Origin: Paenibacillus phocaeensis
GTDB taxonomy: Bacteria > Bacillota > Bacilli > Paenibacillales > Paenibacillaceae
Assembly: GCF_900021165.1 (NCBI RefSeq)
Contig: NZ_FCOQ01000038.1
Location: forward strand, 62,675-126,674
Length of the DNA stretch: 64,000 nucleotides
Direction of reading: 5' to 3'
Within the stretch, counting starts at the first letter, position 1. Every line of letters begins with the position of its first letter. This document shows, piece by piece, positions 57,415 to 64,000 of this stretch. The notes beneath the pieces were generated by a model. It ran no database searches, was not told where the DNA came from, and worked only from the letters and a program-made list of their open reading frames with translations. A program made the position numbers and the translations under genes.

Positions 57415-58449
57415 CTACTCCTGCGCGGCCAGCACCACGCGGCCGGCTTCGCTTACGCCGTCTCTTACGCCGTCCCTTGCGTCGTCCCTTACGCCGTCCC
57501 TCGAGCCGCCCCTCGCGCCGTCCCTCGCGCCGTCCCCGCGCCGCGCAGCCAGCGACAGCTCGATGATCCGGTCGAGCAGGTCGCTGTAACTCATGCCTGC
57601 CGCCGCGGCGCTGCGCGGCAGCAGGCTGTTCGCCGTCATCCCCGGCAACGTGTTGACCTCAAGCACGTAAGGGACTCCCTCCTTGAGGATCATATCGACC
57701 CGCGCGTAGACGCAGCATTGGAGCAGACGGTAGCAGGCCAGCGCCGCCCCCCGTACCCGCGCCTCCACATCGGGCGGCAGCGTGATCGGGCGCTCCTCCG
57801 CCCCGCCGTCGCTGTATTTGGCCTCGTAGTCGAACCACTCCGCCCCGTTCGACCGAATGCCCAGCACCGGCAGCAGCTCCCCGCCCAGGATCGCACACGT
57901 GATCTCCTGGCCGGAGACCATCGACTCGACGACCACGGACACGTCCCAGCGGAACGCCTCCGCAAGCGCCTCGCGCAACCATTCGGGCCGGTCGACACGC
58001 TGCACCCCGATGCTCGAGCCTCCTGCATTGGGCTTGACGAACAGCGGATACGCCAGCCCCGTTACCTCGGTTTCCCAAGTTCCATCAACGAACATGGCCT
58101 GATCCAGATATACACCGTCCGGCGTCGGAACCCCCTCGGCCCGCAGCAGCCGCTTCGTCAGGTTCTTATCCATGCACAAGCTGCTGCTCAACACGCCGCT
58201 GCCCGAATACGGGATGCCCAGCGTCTCCAGTACCCCTTGCACCGTGCCGTCCTCGCCGAACGCGCCGTGCAGCGCAAGCAGAGCGAAATCGAGGCCCCGC
58301 ACCTGGTCGATCAGCTCTTCCCTCTTCGTCACGTCAATCGGCACCACTTCGTATTTGCTCCGATCCAGCCGGCTCACGATTTCCTTGCCCGTCATTAGCG
58401 ACACCTCGCGCTCCGAGGAGTCACCGCCCATAATCACGCCCACCTTCAT
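57415..58449 (-). CDS. ddl: D-alanine--D-alanine ligase with repetitive C-terminal tail
   Basis: 344 residues. ATP-grasp ligase: MKVGVIMGGDSSEREVSLMT, LLALHGAFGEDGTVQGVLE (about 58-76), PLFVKPNAGGSSIGVQRV, YARVDMILKEG and VLEVNTLPGMTANSL. It joins two D-alanines for peptidoglycan. The core ends near residue 305; the last about 40 residues are a charged repeat of Arg-Asp-Gly-Val/Ala units encoded by a 12-bp tandem repeat. The ATG at 58449 has AAGGAGAGG upstream. It lies near alr and ald, giving an alanine-centred neighbourhood. Confidence 0.9.
   Translation of the reverse strand: MKVGVIMGGDSSEREVSLMTGKEIVSRLDRSKYEVVPIDVTKREELIDQVRGLDFALLALHGAFGEDGTVQGVLETLGIPYSGSGVLSSSLCMDKNLTKRLLRAEGVPTPDGVYLDQAMFVDGTWETEVTGLAYPLFVKPNAGGSSIGVQRVDRPEWLREALAEAFRWDVSVVVESMVSGQEITCAILGGELLPVLGIRSNGAEWFDYEAKYSDGGAEERPITLPPDVEARVRGAALACYRLLQCCVYARVDMILKEGVPYVLEVNTLPGMTANSLLPRSAAAAGMSYSDLLDRIIELSLAARRGDGARDGARGGSRDGVRDDARDGVRDGVSEAGRVVLAAQE
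57452..57545. repeat. 12-bp tandem repeat inside the 3' end of ddl
   Basis: About eight units of CGCCGTCCCTTA / CGCCGTCCCTCG type, encoding Arg-Asp-Gly-Val/Ala on the minus strand. The unit keeps the reading frame. Confidence 0.88.
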
Positions 58450-58518
58450 CCGATTCCTCTCCTTCAACCCTTATTTAAATTCAAGTTTAAATTCAAACCG
58501 CCCTCCAACCATCCGCGG

Positions 58519-60003
58519 CTAACGCTTATCCGCTAGCAGCATCGCCGCCATCTCGCCAATGACGCGAATCCCCTGCTCGATGTCCTGCTCGGGCACGCGC
58601 GAGAATCCGATGCGCATCGTGTTCCGTCCCCCGCCGTCGACGAAGAACATATCCCCCGGTGTAAAGAATACGCCCTGCTCCGCGCAACGCTCGAGCAGCT
58701 TCGCCGTATCGAAGCCCTTCGGGAACTCCAGGAACAGATGCAGCCCCCCGCCGCCCGACAACCGGGCATCCGGCACATAACGTTCGCAGCAGGCCTTCGT
58801 CCATTCGTACTTCCGGCGATATTCGGCTCGGGCTCGCTTCAGATACTTCTCCAGGTTGCCGTTCAGCAAATATTGATACAACAGCGACTGATCCAGCGTT
58901 GACGTATGAATGCTGCGCGCCCGCTTGACGCTCTCCAGCACCTCGATCAGCTCCCGGTCCGCCAGCACCCAGCCAACGCGAATGCCCGGGAACAACACCT
59001 TCGAGAAGCTTCCCAGGTACACCACTCCGTTCCCCTGCCCCGCCATCGCAATCAACGGGGCGACGTGGGAACCGGAATACCGGAGTTCCTCATTGAATCC
59101 ATCCTCGATAACCGGTACCCGGTAGCGGCCAAGCAGCTCCAGCAAAGCCAGACGTTTCTCGGCGGACGTCACGATGCCGGTCGGATTATGATAGGAGGGC
59201 ACCAGAAATGCCCCGTCAAACGACTGCTCCTTAAGCGCATGCTCCAATGCGGCTAAGTCCAGGCCATCCGGTTCCATCGGAATGCCGGTGATCTCGAACC
59301 CGTGCCGCCGCAGGTTTTTGATCGCGGTCTGGTGCGTCGGATTTTCGCACAACATCCTCCCGCCCATACTGCCGCCATCGGGGCCAATGGCCGACAGCAC
59401 GATGTCCAACCCTTCCGTAAACCCGCTGGTGATCAGCATATCCTTGCCCGTCAGATCGACGCCTTTGCGTTCCATATATTTGAGCAAGAACTCAATTAGC
59501 GGTTTATACCCTCTGGCGTAACCATAGTTCAATAGAACGCGGCCCTCCACCGCCATCCGATCCAAAAATGCACGCTTCACGTTCTCCAAATCAAACAGCT
59601 GCTCATCAGGGGCGATGCTCGTAAACCAAATCTTGCCTTGGCCCGCCTGCAGGCCGGGCCGATCGCGTTTCATATGGTCGAGCTCTACGGACAGCCGGGC
59701 TTGCCGATTCATCCGCTCGCGCCAATCCATCCGCCAGGTCGGGATCGTATGCGCCCCCGGCGCTGACACCTCGGCGACGAAGTTTCCTTTACCTGTGACG
59801 GCATAAGCGAGCCCCTCATCATTCAAAGCCTCGTAAGCGGCGATGATGCTGCCCCGGCTGACGCCCAGCAGCTCCGCCAGCTCTCGCGTTGAGGGAAGCC
59901 GTTGCCCGGCCTGTAGAGCCCCTTGCATCATCAGCCGCTTGATATAATTTTTCACCTGCACATAAACCGGCGTCTCGGCCGCGAGCTTAAACTCATTAAA
60001 CAT
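58519..60003 (-). CDS. MocR-family GntR/aminotransferase regulator
   Basis: 494 residues. The N-terminal GntR winged helix (about 10-75, VYVQVKNYIKRLMMQGALQ and STRELAELLGVSRGSIIAAY) is joined by a 45-residue linker to a fold-type I aminotransferase domain. PLP site motifs are LVPSYHNPTGIVTS, VIEDGFNEEL and YLGSFSKVLFPGIRVGW with the cofactor Lys. MocR proteins sense vitamin B6 forms or amino acids with this domain. It lies 69 bp upstream of ddl on the same strand. In Brevibacillus and Bacillus a MocR protein (DdlR) activates ddl, so the same role is likely here. Confidence 0.88.
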   Translation of the reverse strand: MFNEFKLAAETPVYVQVKNYIKRLMMQGALQAGQRLPSTRELAELLGVSRGSIIAAYEALNDEGLAYAVTGKGNFVAEVSAPGAHTIPTWRMDWRERMNRQARLSVELDHMKRDRPGLQAGQGKIWFTSIAPDEQLFDLENVKRAFLDRMAVEGRVLLNYGYARGYKPLIEFLLKYMERKGVDLTGKDMLITSGFTEGLDIVLSAIGPDGGSMGGRMLCENPTHQTAIKNLRRHGFEITGIPMEPDGLDLAALEHALKEQSFDGAFLVPSYHNPTGIVTSAEKRLALLELLGRYRVPVIEDGFNEELRYSGSHVAPLIAMAGQGNGVVYLGSFSKVLFPGIRVGWVLADRELIEVLESVKRARSIHTSTLDQSLLYQYLLNGNLEKYLKRARAEYRRKYEWTKACCERYVPDARLSGGGGLHLFLEFPKGFDTAKLLERCAEQGVFFTPGDMFFVDGGGRNTMRIGFSRVPEQDIEQGIRVIGEMAAMLLADKR

Positions 60004-60042
60004 CCTGTATCGCCCCCATCCTCATGATGGCATATTCCAGGC

Positions 60043-60091
60043 CAAAAATAAAAGAACCACCCTCCCGCGTTTTTCGGAAGAAGGTGGTTCT
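60043..60091 (-). terminator. intrinsic terminator of htpG
   Basis: AGAACCACC pairs with GGTGGTTCT over a 21-nt loop, followed on the minus strand by TTTTATTTTTGG. Confidence 0.8.
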
Positions 60092-60114
60092 CGTCTTCTC
60101 GGGCTCCTGCCCGC

Positions 60115-61995
60115 TTACACCATCACTTTGCAAATATCGTTCGTAAACTCAACCGGGTCGGTGACCGGCAGCCCTTCGATCAGCAGCGCCTGATTGTAGA
60201 GCAGGTTCGTGTACAAGGCCAACTTCTCCTTATCGCTGTCGTAAGCCTTCTTCAGGGACTGGAATACCTCATGGTTCACATTGAGCTCCAGCACCTTGTC
60301 CGCCTTAACCGACTGGCCGTCCGCACCTGGCATCGAATTCAGCACCTTCTCCATCTCGATCGTCAGCTCGCCTTCCGTCGACAGGCAGACCGGATGGGAT
60401 TTCAGGCGCTTGGACGCCTTGACTTCCTTCACCTTGCCCGCAAGCAGGTTCTTCATCGCAGCGAACAGTTCCTTGTTCTCATCCGCATCGGCCTTCTCTT
60501 CAGAGGCCTCGGCTTCGATCCCCAGATCGCCGCTCGACACCGACTTGAATTCCTTGTCCTTGTATTTCAGGATCATTTTGATCGCGAATTCGTCAATATC
60601 GTCGGTGAAATACAGGATTTCATACCCTTTGTCCAACACCAGCTCGGTTTGCGGCAGCTTCTCCAGCCGTTCCACCGATTCGCCGGCAGCATAGTAAATA
60701 TACTTCTGATCTTCCGGCATCCGAGAGACGTATTCATCCAGCGTAACGAGCTTCTTCTCCTTGGACGAAGTGAACAGCAGCAGATCCTGCAGCACGTCCT
60801 TGTTCATGCCGTAGTCGTTGTAAACGCCGAACTTCAGTTGGCGGCCAAACGAGGCGTAGAACTTCTCGTAGTTCTCGCGGTCGTCCTTAAGCAGCGTCTG
60901 CAGCTGGCTCTTGATCTTGCTCTGGATATTCTTCGCGATCGCCTTCAATTGACGGTCATGCTGCAGCATTTCCCGCGAAATGTTGAGCGAGAGATCCTCG
61001 GAATCCACCATCCCTTTGACGAAGCTGAAATAGTCCGGCAGCAAATCGGCGCATTTGTTCATGATCAGCACGCCGTTCGAATACAGCTCCAGCCCTTTCT
61101 CATATTCCTTGGTGTAATAGTCAAACGGCGTTTTCTCGGGGATGTACAGAATCGCATTGTACACGACCGCCCCATCCGCCTTGATGTGGATATGCGAAAC
61201 CGGTTTGTCGAACCCGTAGCGTTTTTCCATGTAAAAGTTTTCGTAATCCTCGTCCGTCAGCTCGGACTTGTTTTTGCGCCAGATCGGCACCATGCTGTTG
61301 ATGGTTTGCTCTTCCGTATACGACTCGTATTCCCCTTCGCTGCCTTCCTTCGGCCGGCTGCTTGTGACGTCCATCTTGATCGGATAACGAATGAAATCGG
61401 AATATTTCTTAATAATCGATTTCAACCGGTACTCCTCAAGGAATTCGTCATATTGATCGTCTTCGGTGTTCGCTTTGATCTGCAAAATAATCTCCGTGCC
61501 GACCTCCGCTTTCTCGCACGGCTCTACCGTATACCCGTCAGCGCCCTTGGACTCCCACTTGTAGGCTTCATCCGAGCCCAGCGCCCGGCTGAGGACGGTC
61601 ACCTTATCCGCGACCATAAACGCAGAGTAGAAACCGACCCCAAACTGTCCGATGATGTTATGCCCATCCTTCAGCTCAGTTTCGTTCTTGAACGCAAACG
61701 AACCGCTGTTGGCGATAATGCCAAGGTTATTTTCCAGCTCATCCTTCGTCATGCCGATGCCGGTATCGGAGATCGTCAAGGTGCGGGCCTCTTTGTCCGC
61801 CTTGATCTTGATGAAATAATCATCCTTGTTAAATACCAGCTGGTCATCGGTTAACGCCCGATAATAAATTTTATCGATGGCATCGCTGGCGTTCGAGATC
61901 AGCTCGCGCAGGAAAATTTCCCGCTGCGTATAAATCGAGTTGATCATCATTTCCAGCAATCTTTTCGATTCGGCTTTAAACTGCTTTTTCGCCAT
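60115..61995 (-). CDS. htpG: molecular chaperone HtpG (Hsp90)
   Basis: 626 residues, full length. The N-terminal GHKL ATPase has FLRELISNASDAIDKI (about 28-43), LTISDTGIGMTKDELE (about 72-87) and IIGQFGVGFYSAFMVADKVT (about 113-132). The middle domain has ISREMLQHDRQLKAIAKNIQ with the catalytic-loop Arg/Gln region, and the C-terminal dimer domain is complete. It folds or stabilises client proteins in the cytoplasm. GAAAGGAG precedes the ATG. A perfect CIRCE element lies 47 bp upstream, so the gene should be under HrcA control. Confidence 0.95.
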   Translation of the reverse strand: MAKKQFKAESKRLLEMMINSIYTQREIFLRELISNASDAIDKIYYRALTDDQLVFNKDDYFIKIKADKEARTLTISDTGIGMTKDELENNLGIIANSGSFAFKNETELKDGHNIIGQFGVGFYSAFMVADKVTVLSRALGSDEAYKWESKGADGYTVEPCEKAEVGTEIILQIKANTEDDQYDEFLEEYRLKSIIKKYSDFIRYPIKMDVTSSRPKEGSEGEYESYTEEQTINSMVPIWRKNKSELTDEDYENFYMEKRYGFDKPVSHIHIKADGAVVYNAILYIPEKTPFDYYTKEYEKGLELYSNGVLIMNKCADLLPDYFSFVKGMVDSEDLSLNISREMLQHDRQLKAIAKNIQSKIKSQLQTLLKDDRENYEKFYASFGRQLKFGVYNDYGMNKDVLQDLLLFTSSKEKKLVTLDEYVSRMPEDQKYIYYAAGESVERLEKLPQTELVLDKGYEILYFTDDIDEFAIKMILKYKDKEFKSVSSGDLGIEAEASEEKADADENKELFAAMKNLLAGKVKEVKASKRLKSHPVCLSTEGELTIEMEKVLNSMPGADGQSVKADKVLELNVNHEVFQSLKKAYDSDKEKLALYTNLLYNQALLIEGLPVTDPVEFTNDICKVMV

Positions 61996-62041
61996 GAAAC
62001 CTGTCTCCTTTCACCGCTTGAAATCCTTGTCTAACAATATA

Positions 62042-62068
62042 TTAGCACTCTGAAGGACAGAGTGCTAA
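62042..62068. promoter_or_regulatory. CIRCE element (HrcA operator) upstream of htpG
   Basis: TTAGCACTC-N9-GAGTGCTAA, an exact match to the CIRCE consensus with the standard 9-bp spacer, 47 bp before the htpG start codon. HrcA represses genes with this site until heat shock. Confidence 0.95.
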
Positions 62069-62115
62069 TTCCTATTTTTTAGTTTATCGATCCTCCCATC
62101 GAGTGTCAATACGTT

Positions 62116-63294
62116 CTATGGGGAGATCGGCGTATATCCCGTTTGCTCTACTAAATACTGACCCTGCGGGGATAAAATCCACTCGATCAACTGCTCCACG
62201 TTCGGGTTGTCGCTGCCCGCCGTCACCGCGTAAAACTCCGCCGCAAACGGGTATTCGCCGCTGGCGATCGTCGATCGTTCCGGTTTCACCCCGTCGATGT
62301 CCAGCAGGCGGATATTTCCGTTCCTGACCATCTCGGTAGCATAGAAGAGGAAGGAGTAACCCAGCGCGTTTTTGTAATTACGATAATCTGCGGTCCGCGA
62401 TATAATGCCGCCCATCCCGGTAGCGACATCTTCCTTCGGGGGTTCAGCCAGCCCCAGACCGTCCATGACTCGCTCCAGCATCGTCTGACTGCCGCTGTCC
62501 TCCGGACGCTGGAACGCACGAATGCGCTCATTGCCGCCGCCCACCTCACTCCAGCGCGTGATTTCCCCCGAGTAGATGCTGCGGATCTGCTCCGTTGTCA
62601 GCCCGGTCACCGGATTCGACGCATTGACGAAGAAGACGAATGCCTCGCGCCCGATCGGCGTGAACTTCAGCTCCTTGCCTTGCTTGCGAGCGGCGGCCTT
62701 TTGCCCTTCTGACGGGGCAGCGACGAAGATAATGTCCGCCTGACCTTCAATCAGGTTCTTGTAAGCCACGGGCGTCGTATTCACCATGACCTCACTTTGA
62801 TAAAGGTCATATTCCTGACGCGGATATACCGCCTGCGCAAACGCGGCGTAAAGCGGATAAAGGGCCGTTGCCCCGTCAAGCCGCGGGAGCTCCTTCAGGA
62901 ACGTCAATTCCGATGGTTCCGGCAGCACCGCCAGCTTGCCCGTATCTCCAAACGGCTGATACGGTTCCATATTCACCTCCTGGTCGCTTACGACGGGAAT
63001 CCGGTTACGATAGGCCTCCCGAGTCTCGTAAGCCGCCGTCGTTAACCCTCCCAGAATGACGACGACAAGAAGCGTCATATACAACTTGCGCCGGTGACGT
63101 CTTGGCAAGAACAGGAACAGGGCAAGAAAGACGACCCCTGCGGCCGATACCGCCAATACCAAGGGCGCATAGAAAATCGCCCCGCCCGACAAGGAGACGA
63201 TCACACCGGCAAAAAAACCAACAACCAAAATCACTCCGGATAATAGGAGGTACAATATGATTTTCACCGCAAGCTCTCCGCCTCGTTTGCTCAT
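62116..63294 (-). CDS. membrane-tethered PstS-like binding protein
   Basis: 392 residues. Three N-terminal membrane segments (about 10-30, 40-62 and 70-90: IILYLLLSGVILVVGFFAG, LVLAVSAAGVVFLALFLFLP, LYMTLLVVVILGGLTTAAY) are followed by an extracytoplasmic PBP-like domain of the PstS type. PRLDGATALYPLYAAFAQAV contains the anion-binding start; LTTEQIRSIYSGEITRWSEV and RPEDSGSQTMLERVM are hallmark PstS segments. It has no lipobox and is not next to pst transporter genes. Instead its start overlaps the stop of a histidine kinase gene by 4 bp, so it may be a sensor partner that reads phosphate or a related anion; inference. Confidence 0.82.
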   Translation of the reverse strand: MSKRGGELAVKIILYLLLSGVILVVGFFAGVIVSLSGGAIFYAPLVLAVSAAGVVFLALFLFLPRRHRRKLYMTLLVVVILGGLTTAAYETREAYRNRIPVVSDQEVNMEPYQPFGDTGKLAVLPEPSELTFLKELPRLDGATALYPLYAAFAQAVYPRQEYDLYQSEVMVNTTPVAYKNLIEGQADIIFVAAPSEGQKAAARKQGKELKFTPIGREAFVFFVNASNPVTGLTTEQIRSIYSGEITRWSEVGGGNERIRAFQRPEDSGSQTMLERVMDGLGLAEPPKEDVATGMGGIISRTADYRNYKNALGYSFLFYATEMVRNGNIRLLDIDGVKPERSTIASGEYPFAAEFYAVTAGSDNPNVEQLIEWILSPQGQYLVEQTGYTPISP

Positions 63295-64000
63295 GCTTCA
63301 ATCCTCCCCCTTTCCTCTTCATTTCGGGTATAAATCGGCAAACTGATCGTAAACCTCGTCCCTGCTCCAGGTTCACTTTGTACGTTCACTGTACCGCCGA
63401 ACGAGAGGATGGCCTGATAGGAGAAGGTCATACCTAGCCCCGTTCCCGAAGATTTGGTGGAAAAATAGATCGAACCCAGCCGTTTGGCCTGCTCCTCGGT
63501 CATGCCGACCCCGTTATCCTGGATCGTTAACGTAACCTTCCGCGCAGCCATCTGCAGTCGTAAAGTGACCTTGCCCCGGACATGCGGCACTTCAGCGCAG
63601 GCTTCCACCGCATTCTTAATGAAATTCACAAGCACCTGCTTCATTTTATCGGGATTGGCGAGTATCCATACCGGCTCCGGCGGGTGGCTGATTTCGAGCA
63701 GCACGTTATGCATGTTGGCATACGGGCTCATGACATCTTTGGTAATCCGCAGCAGTTCCTCGAGATCGGTGGGCTCCTGCTTATCCCCGATCGGCTTGGA
63801 GATGGCCAGATACTCGGACAGAATGTATTCCGTCCGGGCGATCTCGCTCATACAAATTTCAATGTAGCGTTCAATTCGCCCCCGATCCGCAGCCCCATCG
63901 CGAATCAGCGTAAGGAATCCCTTGACCGCGGTCAACGGATTCCGCACCTCATGAACCAGCGAAGCCGCAACATGACTGATCGCCCGCACCCGCTCGTTTT
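63291..64000 (-). CDS. sensor histidine kinase, C-terminal part (cut by right edge)
   Basis: About 236 residues are visible and the frame continues past the right edge. The dimerisation/H-box is AISHVAASLVHEVRNPLTAV with the phospho-acceptor His. The ATPase has N-box VNFIKNAVEACAEV, G1 IQDNGVGMTEEQ and G2 STKSSGTGLGMTFSYQAI. The H-box form and short linker resemble sporulation-type kinases (KinB/KinE and similar). It is translationally coupled (ATGA overlap) to the PstS-like tethered protein. Sensor domains are outside the window. Confidence 0.88.
   Translation of the reverse strand, partial: NERVRAISHVAASLVHEVRNPLTAVKGFLTLIRDGAADRGRIERYIEICMSEIARTEYILSEYLAISKPIGDKQEPTDLEELLRITKDVMSPYANMHNVLLEISHPPEPVWILANPDKMKQVLVNFIKNAVEACAEVPHVRGKVTLRLQMAARKVTLTIQDNGVGMTEEQAKRLGSIYFSTKSSGTGLGMTFSYQAILSFGGTVNVQSEPGAGTRFTISLPIYTRNEEERGRIEA

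Overview
The window looks like chromosome from a Paenibacillus-type Gram-positive bacterium. The signs are Lpl-type sugar ABC transporters with large lipoprotein binding proteins, YesM/YesN-type sugar two-component systems, an S-layer-homology protein, an AdeR/Ald alanine pair, strong AAGGAGG-type ribosome sites with frequent GTG/TTG starts, CcpA-type cre sites and a HrcA/CIRCE site. GC content is moderately high. I saw no rRNA, tRNA, insertion sequence, prophage or cas gene. Gene identities come from reading the translated sequences; no search was run.

Layout. 1-7265 (minus): a host- or plant-glycan operon of two permeases, a binding lipoprotein, a GH29 alpha-L-fucosidase, a CBM9-like protein and a transglutaminase-like protein cut by the left edge. 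A divergent membrane-bound AraC regulator follows (7607-9913). 9991-14269: a SEC-C protein, an oxidoreductase, a small unknown protein, a 37-residue membrane peptide and a YpsA-type protein. 14313-20263: an Amadori-product (fructosamine) regulon with a DcuC/YfcC transporter, a degenerate amidohydrolase, a GntR/UTRA regulator, an FrlD-type kinase and an FrlB-type deglycase. Three near-identical palindromic operators tie it together. 20427-24417: alpha-glucan phosphorylase and a phosphodiester glycosidase with odd repeat expansions. 24503-32685: a XylFGH-type ABC transporter and the sugar-binding sensor, histidine kinase and response regulator that probably control it. 33421-38198: an oxidoreductase, a GDSL hydrolase, a CYTH protein, a CE7 deacetylase and an SLH protein. 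38307-45900: a secreted GH6 cellulase, a MATE pump, an aldo/keto reductase, a TetR regulator and oleate hydratase. 45901-48617: a large repeat region with one nuclease-fold/HTH gene. 48618-52505: a GH2 glycosidase and a divergent ArsR-type regulator. 52665-60003: alanine racemase, AdeR, alanine dehydrogenase, D-Ala-D-Ala ligase and a MocR regulator. 60115-64000: HtpG under a CIRCE element, a tethered PstS-like protein and a histidine kinase cut by the right edge.

The most unusual feature is a family of intergenic palindromes set at a constant pitch of 51-52 bp, about five helical turns. Three loci hold four palindromes each (12316-12497, 22547-22727, 57105-57287). A fourth (46261-47303) is a higher-order satellite: three different palindromes make a 155-bp unit repeated seven times. 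A fifth, looser quartet lies at 1795-1978. Palindrome sequences differ between loci while pitch and number are kept. The window is also rich in short tandem repeats (7-43 bp units) at gene ends, some running in frame into coding sequence, as in Ddl and the phosphodiester glycosidase.
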